Translations under genes and position numbers: made by a program
In this document: in pieces, positions 33,737-45,626 of the stretch
Numbering within the stretch: the stretch's first letter is position 1
Layout: each line of letters begins with the position of its first letter
The notes under the pieces: generated by a model
Seen by the model: the letters and a program-made list of their open reading frames with translations, nothing else
Databases searched by the model: none
Told to the model about the DNA's origin: nothing
Source: Aurelia coerulea
Taxonomy: Eukaryota; Cnidaria; Scyphozoa; Semaeostomeae; Ulmaridae
DNA: 64,000 bases
Direction of reading: 5' to 3'
NCBI GenBank assembly: GCA_039566865.1
Contig: CM076957.1
Coordinates: forward strand, 8,689,896 to 8,753,895

Positions 33737-34823
33737 AGGCTGGTTTACACGGGCATTTTTTCCTAAATTTTTCGTAAACTTTTTCTGAAATTTTCAACAT
33801 TTAGGAAAAAGTTACCGTGTAACAGGAAAATATTTATGGTGAAGTTTGATCTTATCTCCCGTTTTTAATCTCGTTAATTTGTTTTAATGAGCCTTCGTTG
33901 ATGATTTTATTCTGATCCATGGTCAAAATAAAATCGCTTCTAGCATTTTTTTTCAAAGGAGCCGACAAAATTTGAGATAATTGATTGACTTTGCTCAAAT
34001 ATTTTGGCGCGCTATTTGAATTTATTTCACAGAGGATTGGTGGATACTTTGGAAAACAGCATCGAGAGAAGACAAAACAAAAGATTTTTTCTATCAGCAA
34101 CAGTTCTCAAGAAAAATACAATTCTTTTACATTCAAAAATCATGTCCGATATCAATTTTTTCTGTTGTATCGTATTGTTCTCAAAGTTCTACTATTGGTG
34201 AAAGGGTGGATGTACTGGCTCCTGACAACGATCGCTGATACGTTACCTGCATCCGTGGTATTCCACTGTCATTCCAATTTTTGTGAACAGGAGTGAAACT
34301 TTTGAAGCTTGGTAGACCTTTGTAGACTTTAACTATGAGTTGATATTTCACAAATTGTCAATTTATGCTTCAATACAGATGGTCCCCAGCATTTGGAGAT
34401 TGGTTTGGAAACGAAGTTGCTACTGACGTCGTGATCTTATTCCGGTTTTGTCGCGCTTTGCCATTTTTGCAACGAAATCGAAAGGGGGAAGTATTCTTAT
34501 CATGGGAATAATTCTAATCTAAAGCCATAAAGTCGTTGATGATACTCAATTCGAATTAATTTTCATCCTCTGTGAAATGAATTCAAATAGCGCACCAAAA
34601 TGTTTGAGCAAAGTCAGTCAATTATCTCAAATTTGGTTGGCTCCTTGGAAAAAAATGCTAGAAGCGATTTTATTTTGACCCTGGATCAGAATAAAATCGT
34701 CAACAATGGCTCATTGAAACCAATTAATGAGATTAAAAATGAGAGATAAGATCAAACTATGTTGAAAATTTCAGAGAAAGTTAACGAAAAATTTAGGAAA
34801 AATCACCCGTGTAAACCGGCCTA
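33737..34823. mobile_element. Foldback DNA element with GGCYGGTTTACACGGG ends
   Basis: Left arm 33739-34037 starts GGCTGGTTTACACGGG; right arm about 34560-34820 ends CCCGTGTAAACCGGCC. The arms are diverged inverted copies throughout (for example GAAGCGATTTTATTTTGACC on one side and its inverse on the other). The centre (34038-34559) has short frames without motifs. Flanks are A-rich and give no clear target duplication. Confidence 0.8.
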
Positions 34824-35799
34824 AAAAGAAAGATTGGTACAATCTTGAATATAATGAAATTGGGCCGAGGCGAGGGGGGGGCAGGGGGTCAAAAACCTTG
34901 GCCCATAACATTAATAAAATTAGCATTAGGGGCCCAAAAATAACGACACAGTTTAAAGAATATTGCTCAAATGCGGATCTCTAGACCAGGGCCCGTATTG
35001 AGAAAAGGCCTATCAATAATTTCTTATTTTGTCTTATTAAATTTGAGGGTCATTGTTTTTGCCGTTATAGAATGCTCTGCACAAACCCACTGGGGGCGGA
35101 AAGCACCCCCTCCCCTGGTCGGATTAGGGTTAAATAGATGACAATAATTGTGGAAATGATTAATATCCTCTCACATAATAAAGAAATTATAATTTTTCTC
35201 AGGTGAGAGATATCATCTGCACTCAGCCATGGAATTAAAAGTCTTCAATATTTGTTTGAAATATATCTCTTAACCTTATTGAGAGAGGTGAAGTGCCTTT
35301 TCGTATTCTTCCGCGTGAAGAGATTCCTTATGATTTGTTCAAATATTTTAAGCCCTTTTTCAAGCATTTTGCAAGAAGATAATTTAGCAAAGTCGAAATA
35401 AACCGATAGTTTCAGTTCTCACGCTACGAACGTTAGAAAAACCAACAAAATGTTTTTATTTTTCGGCTTTTAACACAAATTTGAATCATTCATATCCATC
35501 AAGTACTGTAGGTGCTATGAATTTTCGAATGCGGCAGATTTTTGCTTGCTCACCTGGTACATTTCAATGATCTAGTTGGTGTATTTAACTGTTGCTATTG
35601 AGAAGAAAACATAATGGAACTATCAGTATCTTTGCTTCTCCTTGATTATTAATATAATCTTTGACAATTGCTAATCGTCTATTAGCTAGCAAGTACGAAA
35701 AATATTTAGAGTGTTTGTTTAGATTTTTGCATGTTTGTTTACATTTTTCAGAGGAACCAATCACGAGGCCCTATCTTGAACGTGATCTGTTGTGGACTT
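34824..35799. other. No gene recognised; one stray element end
   Basis: GGTCGGATTAGGGTTAA at about 35118-35134, preceded by G- and C-runs, is a solitary end of the TTAA-type family seen at 25.6-26.5 kb. The rest has no recognisable feature. Confidence 0.45.
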
Positions 35800-36054
35800 G
35801 TAATAATCGATTCGTTAGAAAACTTGATCAACGTTTTCTTATCGTTTCCAGTGTTTTCGAAAACGAATACTTCTAGATACTCGCTTCTAGCTCTAGAAAT
35901 TGAAAACAAATAAATTTGCAAAATATCCTAGAATCTAATTCAGGCTTTTTGCGAAAGATCAAGTCATAAATCTTTAAAACTGGCACAGTGTACGATTTAT
36001 CGTGGCCTGCCAAAAGTGCATAGTTTATTTTGGCGCATCCTATATTAGCAAAAT
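35800..36054. repeat. Half copy of the TACCGGATGCGCC foldback family
   Basis: AATCGATTCGTTAGAAAACTTGATC through TTATTTTGGCGCATCC follows the right arm of the 30.7-33.6 kb element (AGTGTTTTCG, GTGGCCTGCCAAA, TGCATAGTTTATTTT). Its left arm is not found nearby. Confidence 0.7.
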
Positions 36055-36356
36055 GCTGTACTGAGTAACTATCAGTCTTATTATCGAACGAGTAAGAATT
36101 TAGCACGGTTTGGTATTGACTTATTTCAGCCTTTTTCTTTTGTCTATAGTCCTCTGCTTCAGTAAAAACTTTAATGAACCAGCCTTGCTGCTTTGCTTTC
36201 TCTGGATATCTTGCACATCGATTTGTACCCATCAGCCAATCAAGAGCAGCCTATAATGGGTCAAATGATTCCAAGTCACGCATGTTCTCGGATACGTGCA
36301 AGTAGCTTCTGATTGTTTCTGATGATAACGATGCCCAATCTGACATTTTAAGCTTA

Positions 36357-37158
36357 GGGGAGACCGGGGCTAGTTGTAACACTTTCAGGAAAATGAAATT
36401 TTCTCCTTATGAGAAAAACGCGGGCCTCAGTTGTCTTTACCATGTGTTGTGTTTGAAATATGGCTCTTTTAGATTTTCGGTAAATTGCGCAAATGAAAAT
36501 CAAGATCCGTCAAGAAGTTGTAACAGAACAATATAAACAGGGAATAAAGTCTGTCTGCTAGTATAATCCTACTTTTTACATCAAATAAACTCAAAATCAG
36601 GGAAGATATGATCAAATAAACTCAAAATTAGCTAAAATACATCTCATTTAGTGGTAAAATTTCATCATTTGCACCTCAGACGTCTTAGCTGCTCCCGCTG
36701 ATCTGAAAATCTTGAAAATCACATGCTGAATGTATCAGTTTCACTCGATCTCACTATTAATAAACTCTAATTTTATTCCAAGCATATCGAAACATTTTTT
36801 TTCTTTGACTGAATAGCTTTCAGAAAGAACTTACTTGTTTTCTGTTGGATTTTTTTGTCTTGTTACGACTTGCCCCCGACCGACAAAGTGTGAAAATGCA
36901 CTGTTCTGGAAAAATAAAATTGAATATAACATTCATGCTCGATTTCTGGAGAAACATTACATATTTTGCTCCAAAAATTTACTTTCAGGCCAAAAAATGG
37001 GGATAGCAGTGCTAAAAAAGTAGCTGCAGGCAAGAAAAATAATAGCCACTGTGTAAATTGAAGGTACTAACAAAGCATTTATTCACACAAAAGCTGGTGA
37101 TCACAGCTTTAATAGCGGCAGCGAAATACCCTCTGCTACAACTTGCCCCTGTTACCTT
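36357..37158. mobile_element. Probable MITE with GGGGAGACCGGGGCTAGTTG end
   Basis: The left end is GGGGAGACCGGGGCTAGTTG. The proposed right end, CTACAACTTGCCCCTG, near 37137-37152 is only partly complementary. A matching solitary end, AGCCCCGGTCTCCCC, is found at about 61380-61394. No coding capacity; target duplication not resolved. Confidence 0.45.
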
Positions 37159-38021
37159 TACAGTGGCGTGGTGGGCAGTTTTCTACTGGGGTGGCCAGAT
37201 CATCTTTGGCGCCCCTTCTCCAGGGACATAAAACAGAATTCAGATCAGAATCATATTTCATCAGAAGGCCTCGGACACAGTAAGCAATGGTGCTTCTAAG
37301 CAAGTCATATGAAACTGTGTGTTTGTTGGTTTAAATAGGTGCGTATTTCCTTCCAATAGATTCAGGAAAACAATATTCAAATTTTCTGCGTAGTCAGCTC
37401 ATTTTTTGCCTTGATTTAAGCCAACAAAGCTCAACAAAACGATCCCATTATTACAAAATATCGAACACAGCTATGAGTACATAGCCTGCGTGCAGACTAT
37501 GCCCAATGAAAAGGTGTATGAAACTATATGGATGTTTGGTTCAGTTCACCCGAGGGACAATTTAAACTGCCATGCTCCATTCATAATTGGAAAAGGCTTC
37601 TCTTAAACCACCTTTCATACAAACCATCCAGTGTATTTGAAGGATCCCACTTTATAGAGAAACTTTGTGGAAAACCGAGCGAAGTGAGCAGAATATTGTT
37701 AGTCTTTCTATAACTTGGATTAGACTAGAATGATTAAGATGACATTAGAATTTACAAGAAGTTGCCGTTTCTTTACTTGTATAGGATATTCCAGTCTATT
37801 TTCCTTCCAGTTTTTCAACGGATTCGGTAGAATTCGAAGAGCCATCTCTGGCAATATGAGAAGAGAGCAACTTGCCCGTACTCCCGAATTGTTTGAAATG
37901 CCAAATCGTTATTTTTACTATCTAGAAATGCAAACTTCGTCTGTTGTATGAAATTCTCTAAACCAGTAGGTATATTCTTTTCGGAACTGTTGCAATATCC
38001 AGGGGCGCACATTCAAATTTT
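37159..38021. other. No gene recognised
   Basis: A hAT-style phrase CAGTGGCGTGG occurs at 37162, and GGGGCGCACATT (about 38002) is shared with 53839-53862, so both may be ends of old elements. No protein motif seen. Confidence 0.35.
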
Positions 38022-38975
38022 GTTGTTGTTTTTTTTATATTCATAAAATGTTACATTACATGTTACCTACTATACTTTCTAATTACTATACTACAATACA
38101 ACACTACAGGTACGATACCACAGGCAGCAAAAGACAATGACTACGCCCGTGGCCATTAACATAAAGACATGCAAATAAATGAGATTAAGTAAAACAACTA
38201 TAAAAAGCTACGCATACAATACAATTAATTACTGACAAATACTGGGAACTGTTTCACATTTGATGTAAGGCCAGCATAGGCGCACGATACCGAATGATAG
38301 GAACCCCGGACGACAGAACAGGGCTACTGGTTTTCAATGTAATCCTTTTGAAATACTCCGATTTTGTGTGGATGAAATTTGGTTTATACATCGTTTACCG
38401 AACATCAAGTGTGAAACAGACTTAACAAACGGGGAGCAAATAAAACACTTTGTGGCTGAGTGACGCATAATATAAATTTGAGTTCAGCCAAACCGACCAG
38501 TTTTGTGGATAAAATTTAAGGTCATTTCTAGTATATTCTTATATACGTCATCAGAAAGGTCTTTATTGCCATGCAATAAATATTGTACTAGAACGTTGTT
38601 TGGAAGGCTGTTGATGTGAACAAATGGTTGTAATAATGCCGAAACTCCAGCGAGAAGATCTCGTCGGTGGATACCGAATGAAGGGCAAAGCAACAAAAAG
38701 TGTTCTGTATCTTCAATCCCATCGTTCGTTGGGCACATTGGGTTCACCGTTTCTCTGAAATTATGCTTGAATTTATGAAAGTTCAATTTACTCAGACCAA
38801 CCCTCATTTGGAAAAGATAAGCTAGGCCTATTGGGTCGTGAATGCCAAAAACAGATTTTGCACGGGGGCGAATTATTGATAGAAGCTTTTTCTTAAAAAC
38901 AGCAGCAGACGGAGCGAGCCTTATTTCAGGATCAAGTTCATTCCATTCAGATAGGCAGTTTGGATAGAAGGAGCA
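38022..38975 (-). pseudogene. 5'-truncated LINE, C-terminal ORF2 and 3' UTR with poly(A)
   Basis: The minus strand reads FYPNCLSEWNELDPEIRLAPS, RAKSVFGIHDPIGLAYLFQMRVGLSKLNFHKFKHNFRETVN, then CPTNDGIEDTEHFLLLCPSF and NFIHKTGRFG before the stop at 38484. It is the same family as the LINE at 57.7-61.3 kb. The 3' UTR runs to a T-run (A-run on the minus strand) at about 38026-38037. Confidence 0.88.
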
Positions 38976-39102
38976 TAGGAATCATTCGTCGTACATAGCC
39001 GATTGCTCGTCGCCCATGGTCGAAACCGCCAAGGCCTCATTTTCACGGACCAATCAGACGGCTAAAAAGCGAGGGAGACAAAAGGAACCCGTGAATATTT
39101 TT

Positions 39103-39835
39103 CTAAATTTTACCTACCTTCATAAAACGCAACCAGGACAAAAAACTGCTTGAGATTTCCCGAATTTTTTTGAAGCAATCTACTCTCCAGATGTTTGGGA
39201 GTACAAGTTTGGATGCCGGTTAAAATATCTCCTGGATTGGCGGAGTTATTGCCTCTCCAATAGACGAAATCGGCGAAGGCTTGTCGAGACCTGTTTACGC
39301 CACTTCGAGTCAGGTGATAAAGCCTCTTGATAAAACCTCTTTTGAATTTTATAAGTTATTTCGCAACGAGCAAACTTTTGCCATGAATGTAAAAAGTAGT
39401 ACAATACAGAAACTTCCCTAGAGTATTGGGGGAGTATTGCCACATGACTTGAAATGCGCGAACAAGCCTTTGTAGACTGTTTCAATTCACATAGAAACCG
39501 TAGGGGCATTGAATCTTCAATAAAAGAAAATTTAGCGAATGACAATGGGAAGAACAATCGAAAACGCAGATTGTGGCGTTTTCGGGTCGTTCTTACAACA
39601 ATCACTATTGTTATTACTATTGTCTCCCGGCCAGAATTTCTATTGTTCAAGGTTCAGTGCCTTATCGGTTTGTTTGTGACCATAACTCCGCCAATCCTGG
39701 AGATATTTTAACCGGCATCCAAACTTTTACTCCCAAACATCTGGAGAGTAGATTGCTTTAAAAAAATTCGAGAAATCTCAAGCAATTTTTTGTCCTGGTT
39801 GCGTTTTATGAAGGTAGGTCAAACTTAGAAAAATG
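39103..39835. repeat. Foldback element with about 150-bp arms
   Basis: 39103-39252 and 39672-39833 are inverted copies; for example AAAATATCTCCTGGATTGGC on the left is mirrored at 39682-39710 with one change. The centre has no recognised protein; short frames there are arm by-products. No target duplication identified. Confidence 0.8.
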
Positions 39836-40128
39836 AAAACATAGGGCTCAAATCTTTGAAAAGGTCGGTGTAAGATTTTATAACAGTTTCCTTTAAGTTG
39901 GATGGCTGGGAAGGAATTTGGCGTTCAAGGAATTTCATTAGGTTCATCGAGATTTGGGGATTAGCTCGAATGAAACAAGAAAAATGTGTGTTCTCCCTCC
40001 TGGGGAAACAACATTCAAGACACCTGCTATGACCAAACAAAGCGCGTGGAAAATCAACAAAATCCAATGAGGTGCAATAACAAGGTTCAAGGGTCAAAGT
40101 CCACCACTAAAAATTATTGGCTCTCATG

Positions 40129-40409
40129 AATTTTTTTTTTTTTAACAGAGGGAATTTAATTGGGATATAGTGTTTCACAATCTAAAAACAAAAAACAAAA
40201 AAGAAGACTTGCCATAAAGAACCATTCCAAGTATAACAAGGTTTCTTTTTCAAAAGGGATGACAAAACAATACAGCACCATGTATTTTTCATATAACAAC
40301 ACAGATTTTAGTAATGGACAGCCTTAAACCCTTGCACCTCACCTCAGGCTAAATCATTAACTCAACTATTTATGCAAAAATAACGGGTGGAAAAAAGAAA
40401 ACTGTACTC
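40129..40409 (-). mobile_element. 3' UTR and poly(A) of an ORF1-only retroelement
   Basis: Read on the minus strand, non-coding DNA follows the ORF1 stop (40410) and ends in an A-run (T-run at 40129-40143 on the given strand). No ORF2 lies between. This indicates an insertion made from an ORF1-only RNA, or an internally deleted LINE. Confidence 0.55.
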
Positions 40410-40864
40410 TTACACATATTTAATAAGCTCCATCAAATCAGTTTCTGTTTCAAAGGCATGGAACCCATCATCCAGCTTAACATGAAGTCTGCAGTTAAAA
40501 TCGGCCATAGCGAAACAGTTTTCAACACCAACCAACATATCATTTGCCTTCTCTAAAAGTTTAATTCTCTTTTTTGTTAAATCCATGCTCACTCTGACTT
40601 TTTCTGGCTCTGAAAACCATCGTTATTTGGCGCCATGTCGTAAATTTCACAATTATTGGCTTTATTTCTTGCCACTTGTGGCATCCTGGTGGATATTTCC
40701 AATTCTGTGCGCTCTATCAAATGCTGTTTCGGGAATATTTACCTCCAGATCTTTCTTAATGATGGATTTAACTTTTTCCAACCAGTTCTCTGCTGTCTCA
40801 TCATCTTCACATTCGACGCCATTTATACGCAAACACAATCGTCTTTGGTATTGTTCCATATCAT
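40410..40864 (-). pseudogene. LINE ORF1 (L1/Tx1 type), RRM and C-terminal domains
   Basis: After the hAT insertion the minus strand resumes at DDMEQYQRRLCLRINGVE, the first strand of an RRM-like fold, then AENWLEKVKSIIKKDLEVNI and AFDRAHRIG. After a frameshift near 40640-40665 it continues through VSMDLTKKRIKLLEKAND and CFAMADFNCRLHVKL to a stop. This order (RRM, then a C-terminal domain with an FADINC-like block) is that of L1/Tx1-type ORF1 RNA-binding proteins. The N-terminal coiled coil is at 43324-43725, separated by the hAT element. Confidence 0.8.
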
Positions 40865-40927
40865 CAGGGATGGCACCAGCGGGGGTGCTAGGGGGGCAGG
40901 AGCCCCCCCAAAATTTCACTCAGCCCC

Positions 40928-43270
40928 TTTTTTTTTTTTTTTTTTTTTCATTTTAAAATTATTTATGCACGGTAGCCCCGTCAGTCAGTATGACTGATTT
41001 TCAGGGGGCCGTGCCAAAAACTTTACAAATTAAAAAATCTACTAAAATTAATAATGGGAAAAGGAAACTAATTACAATCATAAATAATTTATCTACAACT
41101 ATTTACAATAAATTTACAACCGACCCTTTATCTTGTTCTTAAACGAAGATAAAGAGGGAGCTTGCTTGGCCTCGCGGCTGAGATCATTCCAGATTTTTGC
41201 TCCACGAAATGCGAACGCTTTCTGTCCATTACTAGTTTTCATGAATGGCACTAGCAAGTCAGTTTCGGCATTTCTAAGGTTGATAATATTGCGATCAGAA
41301 TTTCTAACAAATAAATGCGAGAGATAATCAGGCGCGAGACTATTAACAGATTTATATACAGTTGTTGCAGTCTCACTTCTGATCATATCCCTCACAGTTG
41401 GCCATTTTAACTCTGTAATCAAAGCTTCGGCAGGAGCATCGTAGCTGCTATTTGTAATAATTCTAGCGGCACGATTCTGCAATTTCTGAAGCTTAGCCAG
41501 TCGGAACTCAGCACAGTTCCCCCACACAGAACAGCAGTACCGAAAATGTGGCTCTACAATACCTCTATATAATTTGCAAAGTACAGTTTTTGGCAAAAAT
41601 TTCTTTGCATATTTTAAAAAACCTAACGAGCGGGAGACTTTGGCTTGAACAGATTTAATTTGCTCGTCCCACACGAGGTACTGGTCAACTTGGACACCAA
41701 GATACTTAATACTGTCGACGAGTTCTACAGGGGAATCATCGATAACAAATGCAGGAGAATCCACAGTGTTTTCACCAATCTTTTTAAGATTTGGTCTAGA
41801 TCCGATTACCATTGCCTGAGTCTTGATTACATTCAAAGACAATTTATTGCCCTGAAGCCATTCTTTCAAACATTTCAATTCGTTGTTGAGCGTTTCAGCT
41901 AGATCCTCAATGCTCTTAGAGGAATAGGATATGCTAGTATCGTCGGCGTACATCGTAACTTTGCAGTTTTTCAAGGCGAATGGCAAATCATTTATATAGA
42001 TTAGGAAGAGTAGCGGACCTAAACAAGAGCCTTGTGGAACACCACAGCTGATGCTTCCGATGTCAGATTCCACTCCATTAACCTTAGTGAATTGCTGCCT
42101 ACTGCTGAGATATGATTTGAACCATTGAAGCTCAAGACCCTGAATTCCGTACTAAGATAGCTTTTGAATAAGTATGGCATGATCAACAGTATCAAAAGCC
42201 TTTTTCAAATCAATGAAAATATTTCCTGTAAATTTTCCACGCTCAATATTAATGTGCCAGTCATTAGTGCCAGAAAGCAAGCAAGTTACAGTGGAATGCA
42301 GAGCTCTAAAACCTGATTGGCCAGAATACAGAAGTTTATTTTTGTCTAGATAATCATATAGTTGGTTGTAAATCAATTTCTCAAAGAGTCTTGCCAGAAA
42401 TGGGAGCACAGAAATTGGTCTATAATTGGAACAATTGTTTTTTTCTCCACTTTTAAAGATTGGGGCAACCCTTGCAGTTTTCCAATTTTCAGGAAAAACT
42501 CCAGTGGCAATTGAGAGGTTGAAAATGTCACAGAGAGATTCTGCAATGACAGAGAATGCGATCTTTAGGAAATGATTAGCAATGCCATCAGGACCGAAAC
42601 CCTTGGACGTTTTGAATTTACCAAAAACCTTTTTTATCTGATGAACATCAAAGGCTTGTAATTTAAACTGTAAATTTTCAGGGTTCACTTCCAGCTTATC
42701 TTCAACAAGGGGGTTAGCTTTCTGTGGAATTTTGTCACTAAGAGATTTGCCAATATCACAAAAGAAATCATTCATTGTCTGAGCAACAGCATTATTATCG
42801 GTAACATGCTTACCATCAACATCAAGCGACTGAATTTGAGTCGTTTTTGATTTCTTATTGAGAACCATGTTAATGGTTTTCCAAGTGTTTTTAAGATCAC
42901 CTTGGGAAAGGGCAATCTTATTTGTAAAATAGTCGCGCTTTAAATCTTTGTTTAATCTATTGACCCTATTTCTCGTTTGTTTATAAGCATCCATCAAAAT
43001 TTTTGACTTTGAGCGTACAGCTGCCAATTTTAACCTGTCTCTTGTAGCAGACAAACATTTGAAATCCTTCGTAAACCAGGGGCAAAACTTTTCTGAAACC
43101 CTCCTGCAGCGTAAAGGAGCATGTTTTTCAACCCCCCCATCGGCACTTGAATTTTCGACAATTTCTACGTACTGTCGGCATTTTCATAACCTAAACCTCC
43201 AGATTTCTTTGCTGCGTTGTCATCTCAGTGAACTTGAATTGAACTCATTCATAAAAAATTTCTGACTGTC
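40928..43270 (-). pseudogene. 5'-truncated CR1/L2-type LINE with RT, one nonsense codon
   Basis: From about 43240 the minus strand reads VEKHAPLRCRR, PWFTKDFKCL, NRVNRLNKDLKRDYF, then RT: FKTSKGFGPDGIANHFLK, NYRPISVLPFLARLFEKLIY, DLKKAFDTVDHAIL, CGVPQGSCLGPLLF and YADD (about 41939-41950), followed by IKYLGVQVD, FRYCCSVWG and IWNDLSREAKQ to the stop at 41114. A single in-frame TAG (42152-42154) breaks it. The endonuclease is absent. The 3' UTR contains a strong hairpin (40966-41015) and ends in an A-run (T-run 40928-40948). Confidence 0.9.
40966..41015 (-). other. Hairpin in the LINE 3' UTR, next to poly(A)
   Basis: GCACGG (40967-40972) pairs with CCGTGC (41009-41014), CCCC (40976-40979) with GGGG (41004-41007), and the loop contains a further TCAGTCATACTGACTGA palindrome. 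It lies about 20-40 bases from the poly(A) tract, where LINE RTs of several groups recognise their RNA. Confidence 0.55.
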
Positions 43271-43323
43271 GGCACTCTGGCAGTATTTGCCCCCCTAGCA
43301 TTTCTTCCCTGGCGCCATCTCTG

Positions 43324-43725
43324 CATATCATCACATTTTCTCTCTAGTTGATCAATCTTGCTATCATGTTCAAGATAGTCTTCTGAGAGGTGTTTTACTT
43401 CACGCTCGTTTTTCTCTACTTGCTTCACATAACTTTCAAGCAGGACAACTCTCGCTTCGAGCTTATCGATTATTTCTGCTTGCATCAGTATTGTATCCCG
43501 AAGGCTTGAGATGCATTCCTTTGTTGCCAAACCTTCCTTTAATACTTCGAGTTTTACATCAAGAATTTTTTCTAATTGTATGAGCAATGTTTCGGACTTT
43601 TCACTTTGCGACTCATTTTCACTTTGCGACTCGTCATCGTCGACTTTGATTAGGCCAGTAACCTCCTCTTGTTTTTCCGCACGCTTCCCACGCTGCCTTG
43701 ATTTTGCTCTGGTTTGAGAGGCCAT
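43324..43725 (-). pseudogene. LINE ORF1 N-terminal half with coiled coil
   Basis: The minus strand starts MASQTRAKSRQRGKRAEKQ, a basic N terminus, followed by an acidic DDDESQSENESQSE stretch and a long heptad-repeat coiled coil (ILDVKLEVLKEGLA through IDQLERKCDDM, residues about 50-131). The frame then enters the hAT element, so the last ~27 residues are not native. Coiled coil followed by RRM fits L1/Tx1-type ORF1 proteins, which trimerise. The upstream region to about 43870 is the likely 5' UTR. Confidence 0.8.
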
Positions 43726-43931
43726 AGTGGAACTTCAAGTCTCACGTATAAGCAGACCAGTTAAAGCATAATTCCATTCATCAATTTATCAATATCATAT
43801 TCATATATAAACTAACATTTCCTAGTTTCCCACTGCAAAATAGGGAAGTTTCACGAGCAGACGAAAACGCGTCCGTCCGCCATGACAACAACAACACCAC
43901 CATATAGCATGATAGCATAGCATTATATTGC

Positions 43932-44110
43932 ATTATAGCATGATTGTCACAAAATTTTGTTTGGGGGGGGGGGCGTCAACATGCTCTGGGCCGACTAAAT
44001 TTTTTCGGACCGACTGAAGGTATAGCAAGCAGCGGTGTGGCCAGGGTAAATTAAGTGGATGTATTGAAACGAGGGGGTCCCCAAGAAAATTTTTGGGGCT
44101 ACGCCCTTTA
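43932..44110. repeat. Element remnant with G-run and CAGCGGTGTGGCCAG end
   Basis: A G-run (43964-43975) is followed by CAGCGGTGTGGCCAGGG at 44034, related to the end CCACGCCGCTG at 3912 in inverse orientation. The text leading into the 124-bp tandem array is the same as at 3740-3900, so both are copies of one family. Confidence 0.55.
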
Positions 44111-44750
44111 TTTTGGCTTAGAATGTATCTCCCAATATCATGCTTGCCTTTAGCGACAAGGAAACCTGGATCGTTTTGTGACAATTATGCTATAAATCAG
44201 CGCACGAGGAAACTTTTTGAAGAAAGATCCTTTACTTTGGCTTAGAATGCATCTCCCAATATCATGCTGGCCTTTAGCGACATGGAAACCTTGATCGTTA
44301 TGTGACAATTATGCTATAAATCAGCACACGAGGAAAATTTTTGAAGAAAGATCCCTTACTTTGGCTTAGAATGCATCTCCCAATGTCATGCTTGCCTTTA
44401 GCAACAAGGAAACCTTTGTCGTTTGTGACAGTTATGCTATAAATCAGTGAACGAGGAAAATTTTGAAGGAAGATCCTTTACTTTGGCTTAGAATGCATCT
44501 CCCAATAGCATGCTTGCCTTTAGCGACAAGGAAAACTTGATCGTTTTGTGACAATTATGCTATAAATCAGCACATGAGGAAAATTTTTGAAGAAACATCC
44601 TTTACTTTGCCTTGGAATGCATCTCCCAATATCATGCTTGCCTTTAGCGACATGGAAACCTTGATCGTTTTGTGACAATTATGCTATGAATCGGCACACG
44701 AGGAAAATTTTTGAAGAAAGATCCTTTACTTTGGCTTAGAATGCATCTAA
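44111..44750. repeat. Tandem array, 124-bp unit, about 5 copies
   Basis: The phrase GGCTTAGAATG recurs at 44115, 44239, 44363, 44485, 44609 (variant) and 44733, i.e. spacings of 124, 124, 122, 124, 124. Each unit contains CTCCCAATATCATGCTTGCC and TTTTGTGACAATTATGCTAT. A single unit exists at about 3745-3830 (inverse), so the array expanded from one internal unit of an element. It ends exactly where LINE sequence begins. Confidence 0.92.
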
Positions 44751-45626
44751 CGGGAACATGGAGAGGAACGTCGCGAGATAAGTTGTACACAGAGCTTGGC
44801 TGAGAATCACTAAATTGCCGAAGGTGGAGCAGACGCCTTACCTTGTTTTATAAGATCTTGAATAATCTCACCCCAGTGTACATGAAGGATCCACTTCCAC
44901 CTCAACAACCGTTGCAATACTGTCTTCGCAACCAAGATGTCATTGAGCGAATAAAGGCAAGAACAGAAAAATTCCAATGTAGCTTATATCCTCACTGCTT
45001 ATCTGAATGGAATAAACTTGATCCTGAAATTAGACTTGCACAGTCGGTTGCTGTTTTCAAGGAAACAATTCTCTCCATAATTCGACCTTCTGCAAAACCC
45101 TTTTTTGGTATTCATGACCCAATAGGTTTATTCCACCTTTGTCAGTTGAGGGTTGGTCTCAGCAAACTAAACATTCACAAATTCAGGCGTAAGATTAGGG
45201 ATACAATTAACCCATTATGCCCGTCGAACGATGGCATCGAGGATACGGAACACCTTTTGGTGCTCTGCCCTTCCTTTGAATTACAACCAAATGGATACAT
45301 CAATGATTCAAATGAGGCTTTGGTGCACGTTTTATTGTATGGTGATAAGAGCCTTCCTAATGACCTCAATAACAGCATACTTCTCTTAACCTTAAATTTT
45401 ATCCATCAAATTGGTCGACTTGATTAGAAAATTTCAAGCTACACTACAAGTTCCACAACCAACATAACCCGTTTTTTAGCTTTTATGCATTGTAGAGTAA
45501 TTTTGTAAGTAGAGTAATTAGTAGAGTAACTTTGTAAGTAGTGTAACTAGTTTTTTATTCATCGCTTGTAGCTTAGTTGTATGTAGTTTAATGCTGCGTG
45601 TCTTTATGTTTTGGCCATAGGGTATA
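44751..45626 (+). pseudogene. LINE ORF2 C-terminal fragment and part of its 3' UTR
   Basis: GTWRGTSRDKLYTELG (with a stop where the intact copy has W) leads into an open 194-residue frame (44843-45427): PLPPQQPLQYCLRNQDVI, FQCSLYPHCLSEWNKLDPEIR, LRVGLSKLNIHKFRRKIRDTI, CPSNDGIEDTEHLLVLCPSF, NFIHQIGRLD. A short deletion follows CPSFE. The 3' UTR breaks at 45626 and resumes at 49473 (TAGTCATTGTCTTTTGCTCC), because a 3.8-kb element inserted there. Confidence 0.88.

Larger units (their letters stand above)
40857..43331. mobile_element. hAT-type element with 8-bp duplication, host to a LINE
   Basis: The element is 40865-43323. Ends CAGGGATGGCACCAG and CTGGCGCCATCTCTG are inverse; the flanking octamer CATATCAT is identical at 40857-40864 and 43324-43331. 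Removing the element rejoins the ORF1 text (…LERKCDDM | …EQYQRRLCLRI). The only true element DNA is about 60 bp at each end, with C- and G-runs; the remainder is a minus-strand LINE that inserted into it. Confidence 0.9.

Noticed and set aside
39825..40097. 90-codon minus-strand frame next to the foldback (…PRALFGHSRCLECCFP…)
   Set aside because: Cysteine-rich and not absurd, but its end lies in a foldback arm and no family is recognised; unsupported.
44111..44750. CRISPR-like regular array
   Set aside because: Units of 124 bp are contiguous without unique spacers, in a eukaryotic transposon context. The 13-bp array at 33282 likewise has no spacers.
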